Below, one piece after another: positions 1 through 5,521 of a DNA stretch of 10,859 nucleotides. The first letter of the stretch is position 1, and each line of letters begins with the position of its first letter. The stretch is taken from the NCBI GenBank assembly GCA_002392945.1, contig DGHZ01000069.1, positions 1-10,859 on the forward strand. The letters run 5' to 3'. Under the pieces are notes generated by a model. That model saw nothing but the letters and a program-made list of their open reading frames with translations. It made no database searches and had not been told where the DNA came from. Position numbers and translations under genes: made by a program. Origin of the DNA: Caryophanales bacterium UBA3835 (GTDB lineage Bacteria > Bacillota_I > Bacilli_A > RFN20 > CAG-826).

Positions 1-536
1 TTAATTATGTAATTTTGCTATTCTTGCTTTTTGTGCCTACTTTCCTTACCAAAAAGAAAAAATACGCGCGAGTTATTTGGCATTCACTTTCTTTAATTCC
101 ACTTGCGGGACTAATTGTTATTTATTATTTCTCAAACCGTTATGTGATGGTATATGGAGTAGAACAAAATATCTTTCTTAAATTCTGGATTCCAAATTCA
201 TTCTTACTTCTTTCTGTCGTTAGTGTTTTATATATGTATATCATATTTTTCCTTAGACTATTTTATGAAAGAAAATACGGCATTCATAATTCACAATTTT
301 TCTTCCATGGACATCGATATTATTTAATTCAAAATCTTATATGCGCGGGCTTAATTGTTTTAATAGCATGTGTCAGTTTATTATTTATGTATAATCAACG
401 GGCTATATATCTTGGCTTAGGAAATAATTATTGGATGTTCATCCTTGTTCCGCTTGTCTTATTTTGTAGATATAGTCCAAATAACCAGCAGATGTATCTA
501 TTCGAATATGAGTTCGATAGATATCTAGAAAAATAG
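1..536 (+). CDS. Multi-pass membrane protein, C-terminal part (5' end outside window)
   Basis: The reading frame is open from the first complete codon (base 3) to the TAG at 534-536, giving 177 residues. A TTG at 15 could be taken as a start, but there is no Shine-Dalgarno before it and the frame continues upstream, so I read this as the tail of a longer gene. Five hydrophobic stretches are visible: one cut at the window edge, then around IPLAGLIVIYYF, FLLLSVVSVLYMYIIFF, LICAGLIVLIACVSLLF and WMFILVPLVLF. They are separated by short loops rich in Lys, Arg, Tyr and His, and a soluble acidic tail ends FEYEFDRYLEK. I see no transporter signature, nucleotide-binding motif or catalytic pattern, and I do not recognise the family. 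About 100 bases separate it from the next gene, which has its own promoter box, so the two are probably not co-transcribed. Confidence 0.7.
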   Translation, partial: NYVILLFLLFVPTFLTKKKKYARVIWHSLSLIPLAGLIVIYYFSNRYVMVYGVEQNIFLKFWIPNSFLLLSVVSVLYMYIIFFLRLFYERKYGIHNSQFFFHGHRYYLIQNLICAGLIVLIACVSLLFMYNQRAIYLGLGNNYWMFILVPLVLFCRYSPNNQQMYLFEYEFDRYLEK

Positions 537-576
537 AGTTAAAAACCTTTTAGTGATTGTCCGGTGGATATTTATT

Positions 577-610
577 TGTGACATATTTGTGACAAATGAT
601 GTGCTAATAT
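577..610 (+). promoter_or_regulatory. Direct-repeat promoter box, copy 1 (before the 637 gene)
   Basis: TGTGACA lies at 577-583 and again at 588-594, exactly 11 bp apart. A third element, TGTGCTA, lies at 600-606 and overlaps an extended -10 (TGC followed by TAATAT at 605-610). No TTGACA-like -35 sits 17 bp upstream of the -10, which suggests an activator-dependent promoter. The expected transcription start near 617 leaves a leader of about 20 nt before the ATG at 637, with AAGGAG at 621-626. Copies with the same spacing lie at 993-1026 and 4217-4250. One-turn spacing of 7-bp repeats resembles OmpR/PhoB-family boxes; the regulator itself is unknown. Confidence 0.72.
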
Positions 611-636
611 GTTTTTAACAAAGGAGAACCTTGAAT

Positions 637-906
637 ATGAAAAAAGAATTATTAAAAGGATTAAGTGAAGAACAAATCGCTAAAGCAAAAGCATGTAAAA
701 GCCAAGATGAATTATTAAAACTCGCAAAAGAAGAAGGCGTTGAATTAACTAGTGAACAAATTGAAGCTGTTAGTGGTGGAGGATGTCTCTCAAGCATGAA
801 ATGCCCAAACTGCGGTTCAAAAGATTTTAGAAAATTGCCAGATTATCAAATAAGTGGATGCAGTACTTATAAATGTAATAGCTGCGGCCATGAGTGGTCT
901 TTATAA
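637..906 (+). CDS. Nif11-like GG-leader peptide with zinc-ribbon core, copy 1
   Basis: An 89-residue protein. Residues 1-48 form a Nif11-like leader (starts MKKELLKGLSEEQIAKAKAC, with Cys20, and ends AVSGG at 47-48), the type of leader carried by many RiPP and bacteriocin precursors. Residues 49-89 form a small core with Cys50 just after the Gly-Gly(-Gly), CPNC at 56-59, an extra Cys75, and CNSC at 80-83 followed by GHEW. The paired CxxC(G) knuckles are the pattern of a treble-clef or zinc-ribbon metal site. The ATG at 637 is preferred over an in-frame TTG at 631 because AAGGAG at 621-626 is 10 nt from it and all five paralogues start at the equivalent Met. The gene stands alone between its own box (577-610) and terminator (970-990). 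Its core is most like that of the 5522 gene. Cleavage after Gly-Gly by a C39-type peptidase/exporter is the family expectation, not something seen here; a non-processed intracellular zinc-binding protein remains possible. Confidence 0.85.
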   Translation: MKKELLKGLSEEQIAKAKACKSQDELLKLAKEEGVELTSEQIEAVSGGGCLSSMKCPNCGSKDFRKLPDYQISGCSTYKCNSCGHEWSL

Positions 907-969
907 TATAGACGCTGTTACCCAAAGTTACTTATCACAAATTTGACAAATAACTTTATAGTGTAGATT

Positions 970-990
970 AGGCCTCCTTGGAGGTCTTTT
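970..990 (+). terminator. Intrinsic terminator after the 637 gene
   Basis: AGGCCTC at 970-976 pairs with GAGGTCT at 981-987 (7 bp including one G-U pair) across a CTTG loop, followed by TTTT at 987-990. The next direct-repeat box begins 3 bp later at 993, so termination and the following promoter are tightly packed. The T-run is short, so efficiency may be moderate. Confidence 0.7.
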
Positions 991-992
991 CT

Positions 993-1026
993 TGTGACAC
1001 TTTTGTGACAAATAATGTGATAACAT
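993..1026 (+). promoter_or_regulatory. Direct-repeat promoter box, copy 2 (before the 1055 gene)
   Basis: TGTGACA at 993-999 and at 1004-1010 (11 bp apart), then TGTGATA at 1016-1022 (12 bp later) overlapping the extended -10 TGA plus TAACAT at 1021-1026. The N4 spacer (CTTT) and N5 spacer (AATAA) are AT-rich, as in the other copies. The predicted start near 1033 gives a leader of about 22 nt to the ATG at 1055. Spacing and layout match the boxes at 577 and 4217. Confidence 0.72.
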
Positions 1027-1054
1027 TAACAAAGTCTTTTATAGGAGAGTGCTT

Positions 1055-1792
1055 ATGAAAAGTAAAAAAGTAATAATATCTATACTCAGTGTCGCAACGT
1101 TTTCTTTAATGGCGGTTGTTGTTTTGACCAATCAAAACGACCAATCATTCGTTTCCAATGCGGATGGAACAACTATAGTAAAAACTCTTAGCGCATCTGA
1201 ATTACAAAAATGCACATTTGAGCCTTATACATTTAATAAAAAAACCGATTCTAGAAAATTTAAATATGAGATGAGTGGTGGAAAATTTATTGAAGGGGCA
1301 ATTTTGTTTGGGGATTGCGAATATCAATTCGTTGGAAATAATCTTTCTGAGCCTTTTGGAATAGATAATCAATCTAAAGGTAATAAAAATGCAGATTTCC
1401 ATATCTTTTTTAGTGTACACGGATTAACCAGAGCTGAATTCTATTACACCGCTCAACTTGATAAAGCTCTTGAATACGGATCAATTGGATCACAAGAAAA
1501 GATTAAGTTTACTGATAAAAGTGGGAATGGTCTATATGAAGAACTTGCTACTCAAACATATAGCAGTATTACAAGTACAGAAGCAGGTGAAACGAATTTT
1601 TATAAACAAGTAGTTAATGGTGGTGGAATTAATATAGTAGATACTAGAGTGTATTCCGATAATATCAAACGTGGCAAAGAAGTTGATGTCACTCTTAACG
1701 CTGTTGTGTTTCAACTAAACGCTTTTACCATCCCAAAGACTTATAAAATAACATACACATTAACAAAGGTTGTTCTTACATACACTTGCTGA
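1055..1792 (+). CDS. Secreted or N-terminally anchored protein of unknown function
   Basis: A 245-residue protein. Lys3-Lys5 followed by a hydrophobic stretch to about residue 25 (IISILSVATFSLMAVVVL) forms a Sec-type signal peptide or uncleaved anchor; there is no lipobox cysteine. The remainder is polar and rich in Asn, Thr, Ser, Lys, Tyr and Phe, with the look of a beta-rich extracytoplasmic domain (for example FHIFFSVHGLTRAEFYYTAQ). It contains three Cys after the signal, one of them the C-terminal residue. ATG 1055 is chosen because AGGAG at 1043-1047 lies 7 nt away; an in-frame GTG at 1049 would sit almost on the ribosome site. I do not recognise the family. It shares the direct-repeat promoter box with two leader-peptide transcription units, which suggests co-expression with them, and it is followed by its own terminator at 1831-1859. 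The stop is TGA; reading TGA as Trp would add only two codons. Confidence 0.8.
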   Translation: MKSKKVIISILSVATFSLMAVVVLTNQNDQSFVSNADGTTIVKTLSASELQKCTFEPYTFNKKTDSRKFKYEMSGGKFIEGAILFGDCEYQFVGNNLSEPFGIDNQSKGNKNADFHIFFSVHGLTRAEFYYTAQLDKALEYGSIGSQEKIKFTDKSGNGLYEELATQTYSSITSTEAGETNFYKQVVNGGGINIVDTRVYSDNIKRGKEVDVTLNAVVFQLNAFTIPKTYKITYTLTKVVLTYTC

Positions 1793-1830
1793 AGCTAAAT
1801 AGAAAAAATACAAATAAATATAAATAATTA

Positions 1831-1859
1831 GGAGTAGCCAAGGCGACTATTCCTTTTTT
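1831..1859 (+). terminator. Intrinsic terminator after the 1055 gene
   Basis: GGAGTAG at 1831-1837 pairs with CTATTCC (7 bp, one G-U pair) around a loop of about 9 nt, followed by a run of six T ending at 1859. It is a clear rho-independent terminator for the upstream gene. Confidence 0.75.
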
Positions 1860-1871
1860 ATGTAGTAGTGA

Positions 1872-1982
1872 AGAACGAATTATTTAGAAGTATTGTCTGC
1901 TCTACATATCAATAGAACTAGATATATGAAATGTCCACAGTGTGGCAAAAGAGTGTACCAAGAGAAAGTGATATCAAAATAG
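1872..1982 (+). pseudogene. C-terminal remnant of a zinc-knuckle protein
   Basis: A 36-codon open stretch between a TGA (1869-1871) and a TAG (1980-1982) reads as a protein tail with RYMKCPQCGKRVYQEKV. The CPxCGK pattern followed by basic residues near a C-terminus is common in small Firmicutes membrane or zinc-binding proteins. An ATG at 1926 leaves only 18 codons and has no Shine-Dalgarno. No Nif11-like leader can be read upstream, so it is not a clear seventh member of the leader-peptide family, although MKCPxCG also occurs in the 637 gene. I read it as the decayed end of a lost gene; chance coding potential is the alternative. Confidence 0.4.
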
Positions 1983-2105
1983 AAATCAGCCAGGTGAAAT
2001 ATCTCGTTTTTAAATTCTAGATAGATAATAAAGCGTTAATTATTGTTAAAAATGCGTAAAAATTAAAGTACGAGTTAAATTATTACGAAAGAACATTTAT
2101 CGTAA
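1983..2105. other. Gene-poor spacer between two gene remnants
   Basis: Together with the flanking remnants this belongs to the 489-base gap between the 1055 gene and the transporter at 2282. I see no intact gene, no tRNA cloverleaf, no transposase fragment and no copy of the direct-repeat box here. The sequence is AT-rich with stops in all frames. It looks like decayed coding DNA. Confidence 0.45.
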
Positions 2106-2234
2106 CGTCAAAGTAAATCTGCTCGTGCTTCCATAGGAGATATGTGGCTACCAGAAGATCCAACTGTCTATACTGAAGTTATTGGCTTCTTAGAAGATGT
2201 TAGAAAACAAGTAATTCCACCAAGTATCTACTAA
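2106..2234 (+). pseudogene. C-terminal gene remnant of unknown family
   Basis: This 42-codon open stretch between TAA (2103-2105) and TAA (2232-2234) encodes a protein-like tail: an Arg/Ser/Ala-rich start, then GDMWLPEDPTVYTEVIGFLE and a basic end PPSIY. An internal ATG at 2142 is too close (2 nt) to the GGAG-like bases at 2135-2139 to be a convincing start. The composition, with Trp, Pro and Glu-Asp clusters and an amphipathic helix, is unlike random AT-rich DNA. I take it as the 3' end of a gene truncated by deletion; I cannot name the parent family. An AT-only hairpin (AATAAT/ATTATT plus T-run) follows at about 2233-2255. Confidence 0.45.
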
Positions 2235-2281
2235 TAATATTTAATTATTATTTTTCTATAGAAAAGAGTATTCTAATATTC

Positions 2282-3184
2282 GTGGAATATATTTTATTTG
2301 CTTTTCTAGCTTTACTTGCCTCTAGTGGCAATACCATTTTTAATAAGCTTGGCGCTAACAAGGCTTCAGCGATCACCAATGCGGTTCTCAAATCGTTTTT
2401 TATGGTTATCGCTTGCTTCTTTATTTGTTTAGCTCTTGGTCATGTTCCTACTTTATATAGTTTGTCTAAAGAACAGTGGCTTTGGCTCTCTTTAGTAGGC
2501 GTTTTAATGGCGGTAGACTGGCTATTTTATTTTCTTGCTATTAAAAGATCTCACTTAGAAGCTTTCGCTCCATTTTGTAGTGCGGGAACATTATTCTTCG
2601 CGAATACTTTATTTATTATTTTTACTTACGCATTAGTTACTAATGGCGGTAAATCAACTAATGTTGCTTTATATTTTGTTGGTTTGGCTTTGCTATTAGC
2701 CGCTTTAATTTATACCGTTTTTAATAAAAAAATTAATCCTAAAGCCAAGACACTTTGGGTGATATTTGCCTTAGTCTCTGTTATCGCTTTTGCCTTTGTT
2801 TTATTAATTGTGAAAACAAAGTTAAGTGATTTACCATCTGATGTCGTTTCTTTTCATCAAACTTCAATTTTATTTGTAATAATGCTTATAACCTCTTTAT
2901 TTACTAGATCAATTAAAGAAGTGGTCACTATTAAATGGAAGGTCCTTTTATTTATTTTCATTGGAGCGGTATTTAACGCTTTAATGGTGGTAATGAAATA
3001 TACTGCATTCTCTTACGCTAACTCTATTCCAGCGATTGTTAATGTTATTGTGGGGTTAGACTTTGTTATTGTGTCATTAGCAACAGTGTTGTTCTTAAAA
3101 TCTAAAAATAAACTGCAGTTATTATTAATAATTATTCTTGTCTCTGCTGGAATGATATTAAACACTCTAGCGGGATTAATCTAA
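2282..3184 (+). CDS. DMT-superfamily (EamA-like) transporter
   Basis: A 300-residue, very hydrophobic protein with about ten predicted membrane segments in two five-helix halves joined by a Lys-rich loop near residue 150 (NKKINPKAKT). The first half begins at the N-terminus with a hydrophobic helix and the short Gly-Asn-Thr motif typical of EamA domains; the second half ends with the characteristic helix pair (IPAIVNVIVGLDFVIVSLAT, then a Lys-Ser-Lys-Asn turn and a last helix). Length and architecture fit the drug/metabolite transporter superfamily, which moves small metabolites across the cytoplasmic membrane; the substrate cannot be inferred. The start is GTG at 2282, the only plausible initiator in frame. 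Its ribosome site is weak (AAAGAG near 2262-2268, about 13 nt away). It is flanked by a decayed region upstream and a KilA-N gene with its own leader downstream, so it appears monocistronic. Confidence 0.82.
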   Translation: MEYILFAFLALLASSGNTIFNKLGANKASAITNAVLKSFFMVIACFFICLALGHVPTLYSLSKEQWLWLSLVGVLMAVDWLFYFLAIKRSHLEAFAPFCSAGTLFFANTLFIIFTYALVTNGGKSTNVALYFVGLALLLAALIYTVFNKKINPKAKTLWVIFALVSVIAFAFVLLIVKTKLSDLPSDVVSFHQTSILFVIMLITSLFTRSIKEVVTIKWKVLLFIFIGAVFNALMVVMKYTAFSYANSIPAIVNVIVGLDFVIVSLATVLFLKSKNKLQLLLIIILVSAGMILNTLAGLI

Positions 3185-3188
3185 TAGA

Positions 3189-3210
3189 AATAAAAACTTT
3201 TTGTTTTATT
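3189..3210 (+). terminator. Possible weak terminator after the transporter
   Basis: AATAAAAAC at 3189-3197 can pair with GTTTTATT at 3203-3210 (one bulged A) around a TTTTT loop, 5 bases after the transporter stop. The stem is nearly all A-T and the T-run further on (3222-3229) is not adjacent, so this is only a weak candidate. The rest of the gap to 3314 holds A- and T-tracts, a 16-bp perfect palindrome at 3236-3251 and a TAATTC/GAATTA inverted repeat near 3258-3272, with no gene. Confidence 0.3.
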
Positions 3211-3314
3211 CGACTGCCATCGTTTTTTTATGTACATTAAAAATTTTTAATATGAACTAATTCTTCGAATTAAAAAATATTAAAAAAAAATTTTCACAAA
3301 TTTTCAAAAAAATG

Positions 3315-3355
3315 CCCTCTGGAAAATACATAGTATTTTCCTATATATAGGAGGG
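3315..3355 (+). promoter_or_regulatory. Nested inverted repeats covering the KilA-N Shine-Dalgarno
   Basis: A perfect 9-bp inverted repeat, GGAAAATAC (3321-3329) and GTATTTTCC (3333-3341), flanks a 3-nt loop. Outside it, CCCTC (3315-3319) is complementary to GAGGG (3351-3355), which is part of the Shine-Dalgarno AGGAGG at 3349-3354. A second overlapping palindrome, CCTATATATAGG, occupies 3340-3351. In RNA, the outer stem would close over the inner hairpin and mask the ribosome site 5 nt before the ATG at 3360. In DNA, the same palindrome could be an operator, possibly for the KilA-N protein itself. Which level is used is not decided by sequence alone. Confidence 0.5.
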
Positions 3356-3359
3356 TTTT

Positions 3360-4184
3360 ATGAAAAAAATTACCATAAAAAGCATCGAAATTAATGTCAC
3401 AGGAATAGGCGATGATGATTATATTAGTTTGACCGATATTGCTCGTTTTAAAAACAAAGAAGATCCTAACGCAGTAATAGCTAACTGGTTAAGAAGAGTT
3501 GATTCTCTCCAGTTTTTAACAATTTGGGAAAAGCTTAATAATGAACAATTTAAACCCACCGATTTCGAGGGGTTTAAAAGTAAACCGGGAGAAAATGCAT
3601 TTACCATTTCTCCTAAAAAGTGGATAGATATTACTAATGCTGTTGGAATAAAAGTAAAATCTGGACGTCATGGTGGCGGCACTTTCGCTCATCGTGATAT
3701 TGCACTTGAGTTTGCATCTTGGATTTCTCCTGAGGTGAAGCTATACATCATCAAAGAATTTCAACGACTAAAGATCCAAGAGTCGGAACAAATTGAGTGG
3801 CAAGGGAAGAGATTATTAACAAAGTTGAATTATTTGATACACACTGACGCTGTTAAAGAACATCTAGTTCCCATTGAATTATCGTCTCAACAAAAAAGTT
3901 ATATCTATGCAAATGAAGCAGATCTATTAAATGTTGCCTTATTTGGGAAAACTGCAAAAGAGTGGAGAGAGATTAATCTAACTAAAGAAGGCAATATCAG
4001 AGATTACTCTAACACCATTGAATTAGTGATTCTTAGTAACTTGGAATATCTGAACTCGATATTAATCACTCAAAAACTGTCGCAGCAAGAAAGACTAGTT
4101 CTTCTTAACAAAGAAGCAAATAGAGAAAAAGAGCTGTTTAATAAAAACAATATTAAATCAATAATTAGAATAGATAAGAAGTAG
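3360..4184 (+). CDS. KilA-N domain protein
   Basis: A 274-residue protein. The first 140 or so residues match the KilA-N fold: an N-terminal beta-rich segment with DDDYISLTDIARFKN, a DPNAVIANWLR helix, FTISPKKWIDITNA, and the family hallmark GRHGGGTFAHRDIALEFASW followed by ISPEVKLYIIKEFQRLK at about residues 102-138. KilA-N is a DNA-binding domain found in phage and large DNA virus proteins and in many bacterial chromosomes, often near mobile DNA. Residues 140-274 are helical and charged (EWQGKRLLTKLNYLIHTDAV, then a Lys/Glu-rich end) and match the usual C-terminal partner region, with no nuclease motif that I can see. The start is fixed by AGGAGG at 3349-3354. The leader contains nested inverted repeats that could provide auto-control. 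No other phage gene is nearby, so it is likely a domesticated or isolated copy. Confidence 0.88.
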   Translation: MKKITIKSIEINVTGIGDDDYISLTDIARFKNKEDPNAVIANWLRRVDSLQFLTIWEKLNNEQFKPTDFEGFKSKPGENAFTISPKKWIDITNAVGIKVKSGRHGGGTFAHRDIALEFASWISPEVKLYIIKEFQRLKIQESEQIEWQGKRLLTKLNYLIHTDAVKEHLVPIELSSQQKSYIYANEADLLNVALFGKTAKEWREINLTKEGNIRDYSNTIELVILSNLEYLNSILITQKLSQQERLVLLNKEANREKELFNKNNIKSIIRIDKK

Positions 4185-4217
4185 AGAACGTCTATTCATT
4201 ACAAATAGTTCTATTTT
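4185..4217 (+). terminator. Possible terminator after the KilA-N gene, abutting promoter box 3
   Basis: CTATT (4192-4196) pairs with AATAG (4204-4208), and AGAA (4185-4188) with TTCT (4209-4212) across a 3-nt bulge. The hairpin is followed by ATTTT immediately before the direct-repeat box at 4217. The stem is weak, but the arrangement (hairpin directly abutting the box) repeats that at 970-993. Confidence 0.35.
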
Positions 4218-4250
4218 GTGGCACATTTGTGACAATTATTGTGATAGCAT
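4217..4250 (+). promoter_or_regulatory. Direct-repeat promoter box, copy 3 (before the five-gene precursor operon)
   Basis: TGTGGCA at 4217-4223 (one base off), TGTGACA at 4228-4234 and TGTGATA at 4240-4246, with the 11- and 12-bp spacing of the other two copies. The last repeat overlaps the extended -10 TGA plus TAGCAT at 4245-4250. The predicted start near 4257 leaves about 20 nt to the ATG at 4277, with AAGGAG at 4261-4266. The box drives the leader-peptide operon that runs to the terminator at 5816-5838. Confidence 0.72.
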
Positions 4251-4276
4251 GTAAATGGTTAAGGAGAAAACAACTT

Positions 4277-4564
4277 ATGAAAAAAGAATTATTAAAAGGA
4301 TTAAGCGAAGAACAAATCGCTAAAGTAAAAGCCTGTAAAAGTCATGAAGAACTATTAGCACTAGCTAAACAAGAAGGCATTGAATTAACTGATGAACAAT
4401 TAGCAGTGATCAGCGGTGGAGGAGCCTGCAGCGTTATTTCAACTGTTGGAGATTTTCTCAATCCATTTGATTGCCCAGAATGCGGAAGCAACAAAGTTGA
4501 AGCGGTGAAAGGCAAAGGCAATCTATTCCAATGCCAAAGCTGTGGGTTTAAATGGAGAGAGTAA
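4277..4564 (+). CDS. Nif11-like GG-leader peptide with zinc-ribbon core, copy 2 (first of operon)
   Basis: A 95-residue protein. The leader is 48 residues (MKKELLKGLSEEQIAKVKAC, Cys20, ending VISGG). The core has Cys51 after GGGA, a linker SVISTVGDFLNPFD, then CPEC at 66-69 and CQSC at 86-89 followed by GFKW. Although an in-frame GTG exists at 4229, it lies within the promoter box; ATG 4277 has AAGGAG at 4261-4266 and aligns with all paralogues. It is the first gene after box 3, and the next paralogue begins 8 bases after its stop. Its leader is almost identical at the DNA level to that of the 637 gene, while its core, including the SVIS-VGD linker, matches that of the 5211 gene. The expected role is a leader-directed exported or modified peptide with a zinc-binding C-terminus; no experimental family function is known to me. 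Confidence 0.86.
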   Translation: MKKELLKGLSEEQIAKVKACKSHEELLALAKQEGIELTDEQLAVISGGGACSVISTVGDFLNPFDCPECGSNKVEAVKGKGNLFQCQSCGFKWRE

Positions 4565-4572
4565 GAAACTTT

Positions 4573-4863
4573 ATGAAAAGAAATATACTAAAAGGCCTTA
4601 CAGAAGAACAAATTGCAAAAGTTAAAGCCTGTAAAAGTCATGAAGATTTATTAACACTTGCTAAAAACGAAGGCGTTGAACTTACTGAAGAACAATTAGA
4701 GGCAGTAAGTGGAGGATGTGGAACTTATACAGTGAGATGTCCAAAATGTGGTAGTAACATTATTGTTGAAAACTGTGATGGTAAAAAAGATTATTACTGT
4801 AATAACTGTGGCCACGAATTCAATGATAACCTTTGGGAAGATATTAAGAATTTAGTAGATTAG
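4573..4863 (+). CDS. Nif11-like GG-leader peptide with zinc-ribbon core, copy 3
   Basis: A 96-residue protein with the same 48-residue leader frame (MKRNILKGLTEEQIAKVKAC, Cys20, ending AVSGG) and a core with Cys49, CPKC at 56-59, an extra Cys68 and CNNC at 76-79 followed by GHEF. Unlike its paralogues it has an acidic amphipathic extension after the zinc ribbon (NDNLWEDIKNLVD). An in-frame ATG at 4552 would overlap the preceding gene; ATG 4573 is preferred because it aligns with all paralogues. Its ribosome site lies in the end of the upstream gene (GGAGAG, 4554-4559, about 13 nt away), which implies translational coupling. It is the second gene of the operon. Confidence 0.85.
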   Translation: MKRNILKGLTEEQIAKVKACKSHEDLLTLAKNEGVELTEEQLEAVSGGCGTYTVRCPKCGSNIIVENCDGKKDYYCNNCGHEFNDNLWEDIKNLVD

Positions 4864-4882
4864 AAATAAAGGAGAACTAATC

Positions 4883-5170
4883 ATGAGAGACGAATTATTA
4901 AAAGGATTAACTAAAGAACAAATTGCCAAACTAGATGCTTGTAAAAGCCAAGAAGAAATCTTAGCTGCCGCTAAAGAAGAAGGTATTGAACTTACTGAAG
5001 AGCAACTCGCTGCGGTTAATGGAGGTTGTGGCAAATCTAAAGAATGGTATGAAATTGATGAGATGCAATGTCCAGAATGTTTGAATAGACACTGCATGGA
5101 AAAAGTTTCAGACGCTTGGTATAGATGTAAATACTGTAACAAAATTACCGTAAATAAAAATCTTCAATAA
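4883..5170 (+). CDS. Nif11-like GG-leader peptide with zinc-ribbon core, copy 4 (most divergent)
   Basis: A 95-residue protein. The leader has the standard length and Cys20 (MRDELLKGLTKEQIAKLDAC) and ends AAVNGG, with Asn instead of Ser before the Gly pair. The core has Cys49, a longer linker KSKEWYEIDEMQ, CPEC at 63-66, an extra Cys71 and CKYC at 82-85. Neither knuckle carries the usual following Gly (CPECL and CKYCN), so the zinc-ribbon loops are atypical, although the four cysteines remain. AAAGGAG at 4868-4874 lies 8 nt before the ATG, the best ribosome site inside the operon. It is the third gene; the gap to the previous stop is 19 bases. Confidence 0.84.
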   Translation: MRDELLKGLTKEQIAKLDACKSQEEILAAAKEEGIELTEEQLAAVNGGCGKSKEWYEIDEMQCPECLNRHCMEKVSDAWYRCKYCNKITVNKNLQ

Positions 5171-5210
5171 TCATATTGTAAGTAGCTATTAATCAAGGAT
5201 AACTGTGAAT

Positions 5211-5495
5211 ATGAAAAAAGAATTACTTAAAGGCTTATCTGAAGAACAAATTGCAAAAGTCAAAGCCTGTAAAAGTCATGAAGAACTACTATCCTTAGCC
5301 AAAGCTGAAGGCATTGAACTAACTGAAGAGCAATTAGCCGTTGTTAGTGGTGGTGGCGCTTGTAGCGTTATTTCAAATGTCGGCGATAAAATCAATCCAT
5401 TTGATTGCCCATTTTGTGGCTATAACGGCAAATTTGATAAGGATGGTAATGAAATAACTTGTCCAAAATGCGGAAAAACTTGGAGACAAGGTTAG
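5211..5495 (+). CDS. Nif11-like GG-leader peptide with zinc-ribbon core, copy 5
   Basis: A 94-residue protein. The leader (MKKELLKGLSEEQIAKVKAC, Cys20, ending VVSGG) is nearly the same as in the 4277 gene, and so is the start of the core: GGGACSVIS, VGD, NPFDCP. The knuckles are CPFC at 66-69 and CPKC at 84-87 followed by GKTW; the loop between them is shorter than in the 4277 protein. ATG 5211 is chosen over GTG 5205 by alignment with the paralogues; AAGGAT at 5195-5200 is 10 nt upstream. It is the fourth gene of the operon. The pair 4277/5211 looks like a duplication with an intervening pair (4573/4883) that shares the GGCG core start. Confidence 0.86.
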   Translation: MKKELLKGLSEEQIAKVKACKSHEELLSLAKAEGIELTEEQLAVVSGGGACSVISNVGDKINPFDCPFCGYNGKFDKDGNEITCPKCGKTWRQG

Positions 5496-5521
5496 TATTA
5501 AACGCTTATTATTAGAAGATT

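Noticed and set aside
577..606. TGTGA half-sites suggestive of CRP-type binding
   Set aside because: CRP-type sites are inverted (TGTGA-N6-TCACA). All three copies here are direct repeats with 11- and 12-bp spacing, and no inverted partner is present.
943..971. TTGACA at 943-948 as the -35 of a promoter for the 1055 gene
   Set aside because: No acceptable -10 lies about 17 bp downstream, and the terminator at 970-990 would stop its transcript. It may be a degenerate copy of the direct-repeat box.
1790..1798. TGA read as Trp (Mollicutes-type code)
   Set aside because: No gene contains an in-frame TGA, Trp is consistently TGG, and readthrough here would add only two codons before TAA.
4229..4276. 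N-terminal extension of the 4277 gene from an in-frame GTG
   Set aside because: The extension is encoded by the promoter box and -10 itself, is absent from all paralogues, and lacks a Shine-Dalgarno; ATG 4277 has AAGGAG at the right distance.
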